Positions 50,101 to 63,600 of a stretch of DNA of 64,000 nt are shown here, piece by piece; position 1 is the first letter of the stretch; each line of letters begins with the position of its first letter. Origin of the DNA: Trochalopteron elliotii (taxonomy: Eukaryota > Chordata > Aves > Passeriformes > Leiothrichidae); assembly GCA_024734555.1 (NCBI GenBank), contig JANPWX010000081.1, forward strand, positions 1,638,301-1,702,300, given 5' to 3'. Below the pieces are notes generated by a model. That model saw only the letters and a program-made list of their open reading frames with translations. It had not been told where the DNA came from and searched no databases. The translations under genes and the position numbers were made by a program.

Positions 50101-51343
50101 CTGCTGTGTTTTATTTTGTTAACTTTGTTATTTTTCATTATCACACCTCAAATTAATTTCATAATATTTAATGATCTCTTATGTTAGAGACCTGGCAGGT
50201 TCCAGCCTTCCTAACTTTATGTGTGGAGACAGAGGTGTAAGGTGAATTCACATGTTAGCAGGGTTCAGGCTGCCTCTTGCCTGTCCTGGGTGCTGAAGAT
50301 CAAAGGCATGGAGCTGCCTCTAGGCAGGGAGGCATTGAAGATTGCAGGAAACCTCTGGGATGGAGAGGAGGGATGGGATGAGACAGGGTGGCTGTGGGAA
50401 CAGTAAAACGGGAGCGTTGAAGGCTTTTGTTTTGAAGAGAAACAGCAATATCCTCCTCTTTCAGCTCAGCCTTTTTTGGAACCTGGTTCTATGCTATTGC
50501 ATTGTCACTGGGTAGGGGCCAGTAGCCCATCTCTGAGAGGTACCTTATCACCATCATCCAGCTTTCCATGTACATGCTCTGAGTGAGGTCAGGTCCTAAC
50601 CTCAAAAGCAATCTTTTTCTACTTCTCTGTTACTCCTTCCACACAACACTGACCTAAACATTCAAGATGGAAATAGCTTTTACAAGAATTCCTGATTGCA
50701 GTATAAGGGGGGAAAAAATGAACAGGACATTGAAAAGTTATTGCTGCTCCTATTGAATTAGCTTTTTCCTCACATTCATCAGGACAGGCATTAACTTTAG
50801 AGTCTGGCTGAAATGAAATAGAAAAGATACAGGACCAAACACCCTTTGTCATGCTATTACCTGCCTTTGACACCAAGGAAGTGCTGCCTGCCATTGCAGT
50901 CTTGAAAAAAATCCTCACTTCATCTTTAAATGACCACCTAGAATAGAAGCAATTTTGCCTCTTTTCCCTCTCCCTTTTCTAATTTTCCTCTGTTTTTTCA
51001 TGCTTTTTAAATGAGCTCATTATTCAATAGTCGAACTTGAGCATCTCACACTATAAAGTGTTTTAGGACAACAATTTATGTAAAGTATAGTTTAACATAC
51101 TTGCTATCCAAAATCTAATGCATTAAAAAAAAAAAACAAAACCCTAAACAGCTCTCTCCAAAGCTGAGTTTTAGCTACCTTGGATTATACTGAGAGGTGG
51201 AAAAAATAAATGATGACAAGCTGGATGTAAAGCACTCAATTGGATAAGATCACTTAGCTTCTTCTTATACCAATAAATTTACATATTTTAAAGTTTCACA
51301 TAAATGCATGTTTTCTTTAAAAAGCATAACTTTCATCAGAAGG

Positions 51344-51430
51344 TGTTTTTTTTTGTTTTGCTTTGTTTTTTTTTTGTTTTTTTTTTTTGTTGTTGTTGGG
51401 GTTTTTTTTTTTGGTTGTTTTTTTTTTTGT
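51344..51430 (-). repeat. T/G-only tract (A/C-rich on minus strand)
   Basis: About 85 bases of T with G interruptions and one C near the left end, the complement of the A/C-rich tracts elsewhere. The open frames on both strands here are low-complexity artefacts. Confidence 0.9.
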
Positions 51431-52680
51431 ATCCCAGTGCTAATGAAGCTTGTTCCTGTTCCTGTTTTATATGACATCCTCTTAGAACGGACAGACTAAC
51501 AGCTCACAAAGGACAGATATAAGACCTTGCTTTTTTATTATTTGCATTACTGTAGTTAAAGTCTGTCAAAATTTTCATCTTAAAATTAAGGTTGTTTTCA
51601 GGGACTGTGACACTCATACCTAGATATTTGCCTCACATGATATTGAATGGTACAGGTAGAGGATGATGAAGTAGTACATCTTTGCTCTGATTCAGTATGG
51701 ATGACTGTTTCATTTCCACTTCTTTTTGTTTGTAGATCAATGATCCTAAATTACCATTACAATGTTTTAAAGTGATTTTTTTGGCCTGACTATTCTCACC
51801 TCAGATGATCCATATGACTTCCTTTAAGTGTGAATTTAAACTCCATTGAGAGTGTACACTATACATATGCAGGAAACTTGCTGGATATGTGATCATGCAA
51901 TACTTAATGCTTAAGGCCATCCATTTTGGACTGTTTCATAAATAATACTCATTTTCATGTCTGCATTTATGACACATTTTTAAAGGGATGGATGCTGTTT
52001 AGATGGCAAAGGACTAAAAGTAAACATTTTACTAAGCACTTTCTAAAAATCCATCAATGTTTTACAATCAGTAAGTTTACAGTAGTTTGTAACAACATTT
52101 GCAAATAATTGCAAAAATCAAAAAATCAAACCTTGTAGGTGCAGTGATATTCTTTAGAACTGGTGATGGGCTATGGAGTGCAAGGGTTAACTCTCCCTCT
52201 TCTTCTTCCCAGACTTGGACTAAATTTCTAGCTCCAAGCTACAAGTGCAAATGGGTTTTGAAAAGTTAGTCTGGTCCCTTGTGGCCAGTTTTCCCCATTA
52301 AAAAGCCATCATGCAGCTTGGGGTGACTGGCAGCCTCAGCTTTTGGGGGACAGGGGACTGGGTGAGTGGTGGCACACACACCTCTGGAGTTACAAACACC
52401 AGCCTGCCACCTCTCTCCTTGGGCAGTTTGTATCATAAATATTGCAAAATGAATATTTGTCTCTGTTCCTGTAACCAGCAGCTGTCGTACATTATATTTC
52501 TATTGTCACTCAAACCCTGCTTTTAGTCCTTGCTTTGAGGCCTCCAGAAACTGTTAAAAGCACAACCTTGTAGACAGTGTTCTGTATTCCCAGGGCTTGA
52601 ATGCAACAAGGTGAAATTTTCCTTCATTTTCTTCTACTGTTTAGAGATGCCATAAATCCAATGCCTCTCAGAACATTTAG

Positions 52681-52830
52681 AAAATATGAAAAGAAAAAAG
52701 AAAAAAAGTTTAAAAAAACCCACCCGAACATCACCAATAAAAGCAAATACAAAACCAAAAACTACACAAAACCACAAAGAAATTAGAAATAAAATAGGAA
52801 AAAACAAAAAATAACCAAAACAAGAAGTAT
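52681..52830 (+). repeat. A-rich low-complexity tract
   Basis: Begins with AAAAGAAAAAAGAAAAAAAG and continues as A-rich sequence with scattered C and few T; same flavour as the A/C tracts. Confidence 0.8.
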
Positions 52831-55800
52831 AACAAGGAAAAGTTACAGCATGAGTGGGCATGCAGCACGAAGAGGGTGGATTGTATAGATTGTTGAGGAA
52901 ATTCACAATTATATAAGTAAAGAGGATTAATATCCTGCTTGCTGACCTCAAGCATTTGGCTTCAGACACTGGAGTCCTAAATCTCTCAAAAATTTTGCTG
53001 GCAGGACCATGTGCTCTGCAACCATGGAATTTACCACTAAAGGAGAATGAAGATGGATTAGAGAAACAAGGCCCACATGGCTGCTGCTAGGAGAGAAATC
53101 ATTTCAGCCTTGCTGCTGTTCAGACTTTCCAGTATCAAAGAGCATCTCCTCTTGACAAAAATATGCAAGAAACCTAAATAATCTGATGAAAAATTGTTCT
53201 TGAGAAGGAAGTTGTTTTGGGAGAATCACATTTTATGATGCCCAGGACTGCACCTGGTACAAAGACAGATGGGGACACGAAGCTCTGCTTCTTCCTGCTG
53301 TACCTCCAGTCTGGCCAGGTCATTTTCCCATTAAAAGGCAACAGCCAATGTGAAGCCAGTCCTTGATCAGGTGTTATTTAGGAGTACAAGAAGCTCTCCC
53401 CCTCTGGCCTGTGAGATACAGGAATAGCTACTCTTTGCAGAGGGGAATGAAGTTCACTGATCTTCACCCACATCAAAACCAGGGTGAGATAAGGGGCTGG
53501 GAGCAGTGGGCAGGCTCTGCCATAACAGAGGAGCTTTCATACAGAGTGAGGACCTGGAAGGTGCAGCTGTGTGGCCCAGGAATGTGTGGCAGGAATCCTG
53601 CCCGTGGTCAGACACATATGTTTCCCTGTGGGAATTCTTCTTGTAACTCAGGTCCTCTGCTCCACAGGTCAGAAAGCAGGGTACAGCCTCAAGAATTCAT
53701 GTTTGCTCCCATTTATAAACTTCTTTCCTTTAAAGTCAGATAGCACATATGCAATGCTAGCTGGGGTTTTTTTATTCCATTTATTTTATTCCATTGGTGA
53801 GGGCAGCTGCCTTTACCAAGCATATTCTATCAATCTGCAGTTTATTGAGATATGACCTAAAAAATGCCTGCTTGCGTTTCATGTGGAAAGGAAGCCAATA
53901 AATAGCAGTGGATTATTCCAACATGTGTATGGTCCAAGAGTATAGCACATTTGTCACTGTGAAGCAAATGGGTTTCTCCATTTGCATCTTTGTGAACCAG
54001 AGGGGTTTGTTCTAATGGATTTTGTTTCATTTTTTCCCTAGGAAGGCACTTATTAACTAAAGGTTAATTTCTTAACACATGTAAGAGAAATAGAAAGACT
54101 ACATAATGTAATGACTACTGTGTAAAAGCAGAAAGCCTAGTGCTCTTAGGAACAGCATGCATTTCCATTTTTATGCAACAGAAACATTTGATGTGCTAGG
54201 ATTTTAAAATTATATAAACAGATACTAGTCCATATGATACTTAATTAAATGGCAAATGGTTTCTAACATTATGCTAAGAATTAGCATTTTGTCTGTCCAT
54301 TGCATTGCACCTTCTTGATTTAGAGTAGAAGCACATTTAAACTAGGTCTATATATGTCTCACTCTTTTTCATTCTTTTGTTCAAGTAGAAAAAACCCAGT
54401 ATGAATAAACATAAAATTCTTTTCTACCATCAGAGGCTTTACTGCAGTAAACTGAAAGTTGGTGCTGATTTTATTTATCTGTTTTCTTAGTAATCAGTAG
54501 GTTCATTTTATCAGGGCTCCAATTTTCAGTGGTTCTTAATGGCTTTCCTGGTGAAAATTGGAACAGGGTAGTGATGTCACATATTTTAGAACCAAATTGA
54601 AGTATTTTGATTTACATAATAGATGTGGTTTATTTCAATTGGAGTTATCCTGTTGTGCCACATTGCTTCATGGGAGCTGTAGTCTTCCCCATTCAAATGT
54701 TTGCCAAACTAGTCTGGGTCTTTTCCAAATGACATTTTCCATCATAAGATCTGATCTGACAGAACAGATTAATTCATGAAAATCTTGGTACTGGTGATAT
54801 TTGCAGTGTGTGCTGAAGAGAAAGATCATCAGAGGAAAATAGAGTGTTTATTTGTTGTTTGTAAGTTGGAGTCGCAGTTTCCTTAGTACAAACCCAGGTG
54901 CAGGTAACACTGTGCATGCTACTTTCAAAGGCTGTAATTTATTTTTTTAAAAATCCTTCATATGCAGCCCATCTCTACAGAATTTTTCAGAATACCTCCA
55001 TACCCAAATAATTCCCTGCATCCTACTCAGGCCATGGTAGACTTGTTTATGAAGAAAGTGAAAAGAGAGGAAAAGAATAGTCAGGCTGACCAATAGAAAA
55101 TAAATCCACAATTTATTATTTAGTATATATGTGTGACTCCAAAGCTGAGAATTTGATGTATGCACTCGAATTACCTCATGATGATACATCCTCTGCAGTC
55201 CCTCTCTCCCAAGCAGGTAAAGAGAAGCTATTATAAGACATTCCAGTAAAATACATTTTCTAATGCTGTTTGTTAAATATCAGCTGTATGAACAGTTAGG
55301 AGCTGAAAGAGCCACAAGAATTTGAATTTGTTTTTAACCTGACTTGATAAGGCTGTTCCTTAAGATTGTTGATATTTACATCTAAGTGTGATCTGACATA
55401 TTAAGTTGTTTGCAAATTTTGGGAAAATAAGTGTGTTATTTATCACTATCTAGAATCCAGAACATCATCTGCTATTCTTTCTACAGAACATATTGTGCAG
55501 TCCACCTGAGAGGGAGGCTGGGAGATGGTATTGGTTTGTGATGATTGATGAGCAGAGTATTTTGACATGGGCTAGCATCCACAAGAGACCAAAGCAAACT
55601 CACTATAGTCTGTTCAGAAAGAAGAGGAAAACAGGATTTACAAAAAGCCTCCTCAGCAAGACATTTGAATTCTTTTATCTGCTGGAACAACACTCTTCAG
55701 GTTTAAAAAAAAAAAAACAACAAAAAAAGTCAATTATATCTACAGTTTTCACAAGGAAAATAAAGTGGAAAGGGAGCTGTGCTGTTGTGTGTTATTCGAG

Positions 55801-55949
55801 TATTTCCTCAACAAAAATGTCCAGCAACAGCTGTGTTCTGACAGGGAGCCCCTGAAGTCCTTCTTTGAGCCTGCTGCTGCTTTACCTCTAGATTCTGTTT
55901 GGGATGGAGAAACACATAGTGAGAGCTGTAATGGCTTGAAACTAAATAG

Positions 55950-55980
55950 TTTCTCTACTATTTCCTAAATAGTAGAGAAA
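55950..55980. repeat. Perfect 14-bp inverted repeat, 3-base loop
   Basis: TTTCTCTACTATTT, loop CCT, then AAATAGTAGAGAAA. Complementarity is exact over 14 bases, and AAATAGT also occurs directly before the left arm (55944-55950). Confidence 0.92.
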
Positions 55981-57677
55981 TTATTCTAGCGTTGTAGTTT
56001 CTGGAGACCAAGTCACCTACAGAACTCCAGGAGCTTATAGGTCCTATTGCATTTCTTATTAGCAAATATTCTTTACCAGAGGGACGTACATTGGTTTTTT
56101 TTTTTTTCCCCTAATATAAACTCTCCAAAATGTGAAGGTCTCAAGCAGGAAATCTCTCTGCTTTTCTAGGAGTTTTCCAAAATATGACACAGAGCAGGAC
56201 TTCCCAAAGCTAAAGGCACAAGGCCTTTCTGGAGGTCAGTGAGTGCTGAGGGGCAGTGGCAGCCCTGGGCATGGGACTTGGGGACACTTTTCAGGCACAG
56301 GAAGATCCCATACAGTCCCTTATGGGAGCCCTTCTGGACTCCTTTGTGCAATGGGAACTTTGGGGTGTCAGCTAAGGTTGTTTTTTGTATTTTTTACCAT
56401 ATAACATCATTAAAATGAAAAAAAAAAAAAACACACCATAATCAAAGGCAGTGTGGTTTAAAGAGAACCCAGAAACAAAACACTTAACAATATTAAGCTG
56501 TCCATGGTATGAATAGATTTAAAGCTCCTAAGACACAAGTCTGTAAGAGGTAACAAACATGTAATGTTTGACATTTAGAACCACCTTTTTCACTTTTTTT
56601 TTTCAATTAGAGATATTTTGTTACCTAGGATATTTTCTTGTGACTTATAATTAAAAACAGCTAAGCTTTTAAAAAATAAATTATCCTTTGATCTCACAGA
56701 GAAGGCACAGTAAAAAAGTGTTTATAAATGAATTTGCTAAAAAAACCAATATATGAGCTTCTAGAGTAAAAGTTAAGTCAAATTTGTAATATAATTGCAG
56801 TGGCTTTCCTTTTCTTTAGCAATACTTGCTTTATGCATGTGATAGTTGTCTCCCACTCCAGCCTCTACTTCTGAAGAGGAAGAAGTGAAAACTACTTGCT
56901 GAACAGCTAATTTATCAGCCTGACATTACCATCTATCAAGAGAAGAGGCCTGCTGATAGGAAAATCAAGATTATTGGTTCAGGGGTTTTGTTACCTCTTG
57001 TGAAATGAGGGCAAGTTTGACAATCTATGCACCTGAGAGAAGTTCTGGACATTTTGAGTCCCAAGTCCTATACATCACTTCATTTTCTGCAGTCTATTCT
57101 GGTGGTTGCTGTCTTCATTGACTCTCTCTGACAGTCCAGGGCTACTAAAGAGCCCATTCAAAGCAGAAAGGATTTGAATTTCTTTTCCTTCACAAGAGAT
57201 GAAGAAGCCCACTACAAAATTTTTATATTCAGGTTAATCTTAGATTTCACTATATATGTTTGAGTTCAGCACCTTATAAAGTGTTGCAGACTCCAGTATC
57301 TTAGGGCTGATTGCAGGAACATATCAGCAGGAACATAAAGACACCTCCTTTAGGGGTCCTGTTCTTGAACTGTAATTCAGCAGATGGAAGCCCTGGAAGG
57401 CAAAGGACTTTTCATATGGTAATGGGTAACCCTGAACAGGTGAATGACTTCGGCTCCATGGTCAATGAGGACTATCTGTTCAGTGGAAAAAAAAACAAAG
57501 AAAAATCTAATAAACAAAAAGAATTAGGCTTTTGTTTTTTTCTTTCCATTAAAAGAAAAAATCAGAAATTGAAGGAAGGGATTTGTTTAACCTCTTCCCT
57601 AAATAGTGATATATACAAATTCTCTAAAAGTTCAAAAATTGCAATCTCTCTCTGGTCATGTTGAGAACCTTCTGCTG

Positions 57678-57697
57678 ATTTTATTATTATTATTATT
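57678..57697 (+). repeat. (TTA)n microsatellite
   Basis: TTTTATTATTATTATTATTG: five TTA units. Confidence 0.85.
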
Positions 57698-60600
57698 GTG
57701 AAGGAATGGTAGGGTTTACTCTAAGTTTACACCATTGTGGCCTGAAGGACATATTGAAAATGTGGTTTAGATTCCAATGCAATCAAAATTCCACTCTGCA
57801 TCACAGCAAAATATGGACAGGCCTATTAATGAAGAAATATAGCTGTGTAATCACATTCAGCACTTTGTATGATGCTTTGCATGATAACACTTAGTGGAAT
57901 GATTATGTCCAACCCTTTCAAACTTACATCTACTGAATTCAAAATATGGGGCATTTGCACATTGGATCTTCACAATTGTATGGATGCAAGACCTTTTGGC
58001 CAAAAACTTGAAAAAACTACTATTCAGTGATGAGATTAGAATTCCAAGGTTGCAGTTATATATCAGAAAATAATATTTGCTTTTGCTTTGGTTTATTTTG
58101 TTCATTTGTTTGTTTAATTTTTCCAAACTTGCTATATGGACCACGCAGCAGAATGTTTACATTATGTTAAGGGCATACAAGATTTCAAGGTGCAATAACA
58201 TGTATGGAAACTGGAGGGCAGATAGCAGTAGATGGTGCTTTGTGCATGCAGGGAAGAAATCCAGAGAAATCTCTGCAGTTCTTCACCCTCTTCTAAGAGG
58301 ATCCTTACAGATCAAGGGTAGATGAGCATAGGATCAAGTCACACAGCTGGAAACTCTGTGGTACTTAATTTTTCTTTTTTTTTTTCCTTAATCACATTTT
58401 CATGAAGGCTTTCAACTACTGTTGAATTGTTTTAGGACAAAAGACTTCTCTGAAAATGAGACCAGCTTCTACTTAGCTGCCCACTGGCCTTGTCAGATGA
58501 CATTGGCAAAACAAGTGGGGTCATTGACTTCTTTCTGTCAATGCTGAACTGCACACCTAGGGACTTACCAGCTTTTACAGCCCTCCACTTGAAGGACTGA
58601 TATTTTGGCAGTATTTTTTCTCAGATGTGAATGGAAAGAATAATATTTAATTCCTGTGTGGGAGATTTTGATTGCATCTGTCTTGACCTTTTATAATTTC
58701 ATTTTGAGATGTTAACATTACAAATAAATGGCATACTTGTAAGTGTGTAGGTATTGCCTAGATTTCCTGCACATAAGTTGCATAAATGGCTTACATTGCA
58801 TGGTTAAAGAAAGTCCCACATTTCAGTGCACTTAACAGTTTCAGTCTTTTGGCCATCAATATTGCTGGATGTTGAGCATGACTCTCAAACACTTCCATAA
58901 TATGCCTTTGAGAAATCTTCTAAAAAGGGGTTGCAGAGCACTTCAGTTTTTTATGGTTGCTGCCAACAAAAGATTGTTGCCCGTCACTGAAGAATCCGTC
59001 AAACCAAAGGTGAGGGAGGTGCCCTCGTGCTGTATGGTAACTTGTGCAAGTAACAGTGCAGGTGGAATCTCCACTGACCATACAAGATGGCATTTCATCA
59101 ATCACAAAACATTCGCTGTTTTCTAACTACAACTCGCACATTCTTAGCAGGCTGATGCTTTTAATGAGAAGTTATTCACTAGGAATTTCCTTTTATTTTT
59201 TAAATAATGTTCGGAGGTTAGACACTGCCCTCTGCTGGGCATAGGCTCCCATAGCAGTAGTTTGTAAAGCGCCCCAAATGTTGACAATTCGTGCAAATTA
59301 ACACAAAATTTGTGTTGTTCTGCTCAAGATATTTGCTGGTTTCAAGGAAGCACACCTTTTTGTGGTCTCTTCTTGCATTCTGCTGTACTTGGAAGGGTAC
59401 TGTGCAACAAAAACGCGTCTCAGTTTGGATGGCAAAGAGCTTTGGACTAATTAAATTTGAACTCACTTGGCTTGAGGTGACAGTGTGACTTTATCACAGT
59501 GAGCAGCAGGAACATGTAGTGCTATAGACTGCAATTTTTACAAAAATAAACTCAATACTGTAAGACCATATTCATCAGGAAAAAGAAGGGTGATGAAGAA
59601 AAATGCAGTTGAATTTACTGCTTATGTGTTCTCTTGCATGTCTTTATTGCATTATTTCACAGTTTAAAAATTTATAATTATATTGAGAATTCAAAGGTGT
59701 TATTTTTCTCTTTACTTTTCTTTAAGTTGTTTTGATTTTTCTGTTTGTTATTTTGAGGGGATGCCAATAAAAATAGTAACACTCTAAGTTTCACTTAATT
59801 ATTCTGTTCTGATGCCTTTGGATTTTTCCAGGGTCCATTAAAAAATGCAAAAGAAACCAAAAAACCACAACAAACAAATGCAAACCAAAACAAAGCAGTT
59901 TGCCCAGGATGTAACTTTAATTTACAGGGAAATAGATTAATTTCCCGAGTAATTTAATTGAAAACATTTAGTAAATTTAAAGCGTGAAACTAAATCCTTC
60001 AATTACAAACTAGAAAGCTGTAGTAATCCAGCATTTACAGAAAATTTGAACTGATGACATAGAAAGCATTAAATATTCTTTCATGAAATGTTTATGACTT
60101 TCAGATCTCTTGTCTAGTTTTTCTCAGTGCAGAAAACACATTGCCTAAGGTTAACTGTGAGTTAACCTCAATTTCTATTAATTGATTGACAGGTTCTTCA
60201 TACCTTAGTTTAAAGATGAAGCAAAGGAGCTCTTATATTTATTATATGTTTCAAGTTTTCTACAAATCTGTAGATTTTAAAAACTGTCCATGCAAAGCAG
60301 CTGCTCGGCACCAAAATAGAGATTTTCTGTCTGCTCATTTCAAAGTTGAACTTCCAGGGAAAAATGCAGCCCCTCCTACAGCCCCAGCCCCTCCTGCAGC
60401 ACACACGCACTCGCTCTCATGATGGTAGCTCTGGAGTAGAGACCAAGATGTGCTCCCAAAATACTCTATCCATTCACAGCATTGCCCTGCAGCCAGCCTT
60501 TATTTACACGTGCCTGCAGCTGGAAGCCTCTTTGCTTCACCGAGGGAGCTCTGTGCCCTCTGCAAGGAGCTGGGAGTTCTGGAGTAATAGACCCCCTTAT

Positions 60601-63600
60601 TAATGGTCACAGCTGGTCATTAGCTGATCACTGAATCTTCCTTGATGGCCAGCTAACGAACATCCCACTGGCTTATTGTGAAGATTGGTCAAGATAGACT
60701 GTACAGGTAATTTATAGATGAAACCCCAGCATGCTAATGGCCTTCCCTGAGTAACTGCAATCAACACAGTACTACTAAGTGTCATTACATTCTTGCTAAT
60801 TTATTTCTCAGTTGCAACTATTTCATGTTGAATGGAAACTTCAGATTCTATGGTTAAAGATATGTTTGTATGTTTTATTTAGAGGGAAAACTTCCCTAAG
60901 AATTTAATGAGGAAAACAACCTTAATCTTAAAAACTTTTTTGACAATTTTTGCACTTATCAGAAGATGTTTATTTTTAAAAAACAAATCTATTCTCACAA
61001 TGTTCATCTGTAAAAGGCTCAAAAGCCCACTCAGAGCAAAAATCATCTCTCACGGGTACCTGTTAGCTGCTGGAGCCTGGAGAGCTTTGATGGTTCAGCA
61101 CCTGTGGTGTCTAATCTCTGTGAATCATGGGTAAATTGGCCAGAAGTTACAGTCTCTAGCTGAGATCTTGCCAGCTCTTAAAAGCTATAAAGTTTCAACC
61201 AAGCCTTGGCTTCGTAGGAAAGCTCTGGAAAAAGCCCAAGAAGTGGCAGTGATGCATTAGGCAGCACTCTTCTCTCTAAGTCTGGTAGATATTGCCAGAG
61301 GGGTTGTCCAATTATCACAGAAGCCTGCTTTGGCTTTAGATGTGCAGGTACCTTCTCCCATTTCAAGAGTGCACAGATTCCACTGTGGCCAACACATTCA
61401 TAATCCTTTAAGGTTTTATATTTTCATTTTCACAAGTTCAAGTTTCATAATTATGATGAAAAACCAAAACAAAAGCAAACCCCAAAACCAAAACGAAACA
61501 ATCCCCACCCTCCACTTGTTATATAACTGCAATGCAACTGCTATAAGAACCCAGGTTTGCATGTCTCCTGTTAGGGCAAATTTGGGAGGAAACTTCTGTT
61601 GGGGTCCCTCTAGAAAGCAAAATTCAAGCTGCTCTTCCCCCAACTGGTTCGGGAAAAGGTTTCCTTGGAGAAAAGTGGAAAAAACCTGTTTATTTAACAA
61701 GCAAAGTATTCACAAGCATTTTAAAAAATGAATCATATTAAAAAAATAAAACCCCTCGCTGTTCTGAAGAGATGGCAAATACAGAAAGTCCTGGTAGTGG
61801 GGTGCTGCTCGGCTCGCTCAGTCTCTCATCAGTCCCTCCTGCACTAGGAAATGCCACGTCCTGGGCCCCAGTGGGATGCAGGTGTGAGCTCCCGGTGTTT
61901 TTCTGGGTTTTTGTTCCAGAGCAGGTTTGAACATCTCCAAGAAAAAGAAAAGCCACAATCCAGGGAACTTCTCTGCCTCAGCTAGATAAAAAAAAACTAA
62001 CTGAAAGCAAAGGAGACCTCTCTCCCACTCTCTGTGCTGCAGACAGCACAGTCCAGGAGAAGGAATGGGGAAAAGCAAGTGCAGTGTCTGCAAACAAACT
62101 GTGCTTCTTCTCCCCACTTCATGCTCAGAACCAGCCTTAAAGGTGCAGAACTTAATATCCAACATAAACAGAACAGACAGTTGGAGATACAAGCATCATA
62201 AAGTCAACCCAGGACAGCATGGCAAGGAACCAAGCCATTTATCATGTTCCATTACAGCTTTTCGTGAACTTGACCCACATTAAGTGGTGTCCCCATGCTC
62301 ATCTCATTCCCTGCAAATGGCTTCAAGACTTCAAAAAATCTTTCCCCCAGTGATTCCAAATTGCAGTTCTTGAGCCGTGAAGAGATGGAGAAATTGAGTT
62401 TCCACAGAGGTGTCCTGACCATCGCTCCCTGGGGTGTGAAAAGAGGAGCTATGTTTGTCTTTAGAAAGAGAGTTTTTGCCCTCTCACTGAAGATACTCAT
62501 CTTACATTTGGCAACTTTGCTCTTGAATATGTGAGATTATTAAAATTTCTCATTATTCAGAGATTCCATTTCATACTTTTTTGATTATGAATGAGACTCT
62601 TCTCTCCATCTTAGTTTCAATCCTGTCTCCTTAGCAGGCATTGCTTGCAAAAGGTATGGTAGCAACCAAACCTTCTGGAAATGACTAAAAGAAAATGATT
62701 TCCAATAGTTCCAAAAACCAATTGTGAAAGTAGCAGAGATGGTACTTGCCTTGATGTTGCACATTTGGAACATAAACATTTGATTCCATACCTTTCATGG
62801 CATGGATGTGAGAGTTCAATCCAGATGGGAGTCATTTGTAAGACATTTATTTGATAATTGTCTTGTTGTTTCACAGAATCCTGCATTTGTTTTCATGTTA
62901 AAAAGTAAATATGCTATTCAAATATTAATGTTGTATGTTTTAGAAGGACCAGGTCCTGACCCAAAACAGTATATTTTTGAGGAAATTAATTGAACCCAGA
63001 TGCACTTATGGCATCTTGGTACAGATGAAGTAGTGCTAAAAATGCTTTTTGCTTATTTTTTGTCCAGGAGCTCTGGTCAGACAGCTTTTAAGTCTGAAAA
63101 TCAAAAACTGAAAGTGTCAGTAAAATATGAATTTGGCCTCAGCAGTAATATGAACTCCATGGAAATACTCTCTTCAGGGGGGAAAAGACCACTTCTTAAA
63201 TCCCAACACTTCCTTAAGTTACTGTGTAATTATCCCCTAAAGGAATGCTCATGGCAGTTTAGAAGAGTTGGTGCATGTTGAGACAAATCTCTTTACAGCA
63301 GTGAATGGGAGATTTTCAGCTCTGTCTGTCCACTTGTTTTATCCAGTCTTACCAACATACAAAAAGTGTGCAAGTTGCCATTTCAGACCCTGTACGTGCT
63401 CTAGATAAAGCCCAAAGCCAAGTGGTACAAACACAATGTAAGATTCTGTAGTGAAAATACACAAAGTGAAGGCATATCAGTTTTTAAAATGCTCATTATA
63501 ATGATTAAATAAGCAATTCTGTACATATATATGAAATTTCTGCTCCCTGCTGCATGTTCTGCTAATGGTTCTTCCCATTCTAATGGCTTATAATGTGTTT

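Noticed and set aside
62872..62885. CACAGAATCCTGC, resembling a CR1 terminal motif
   Set aside because: No other CR1 sequence adjoins it on either side.
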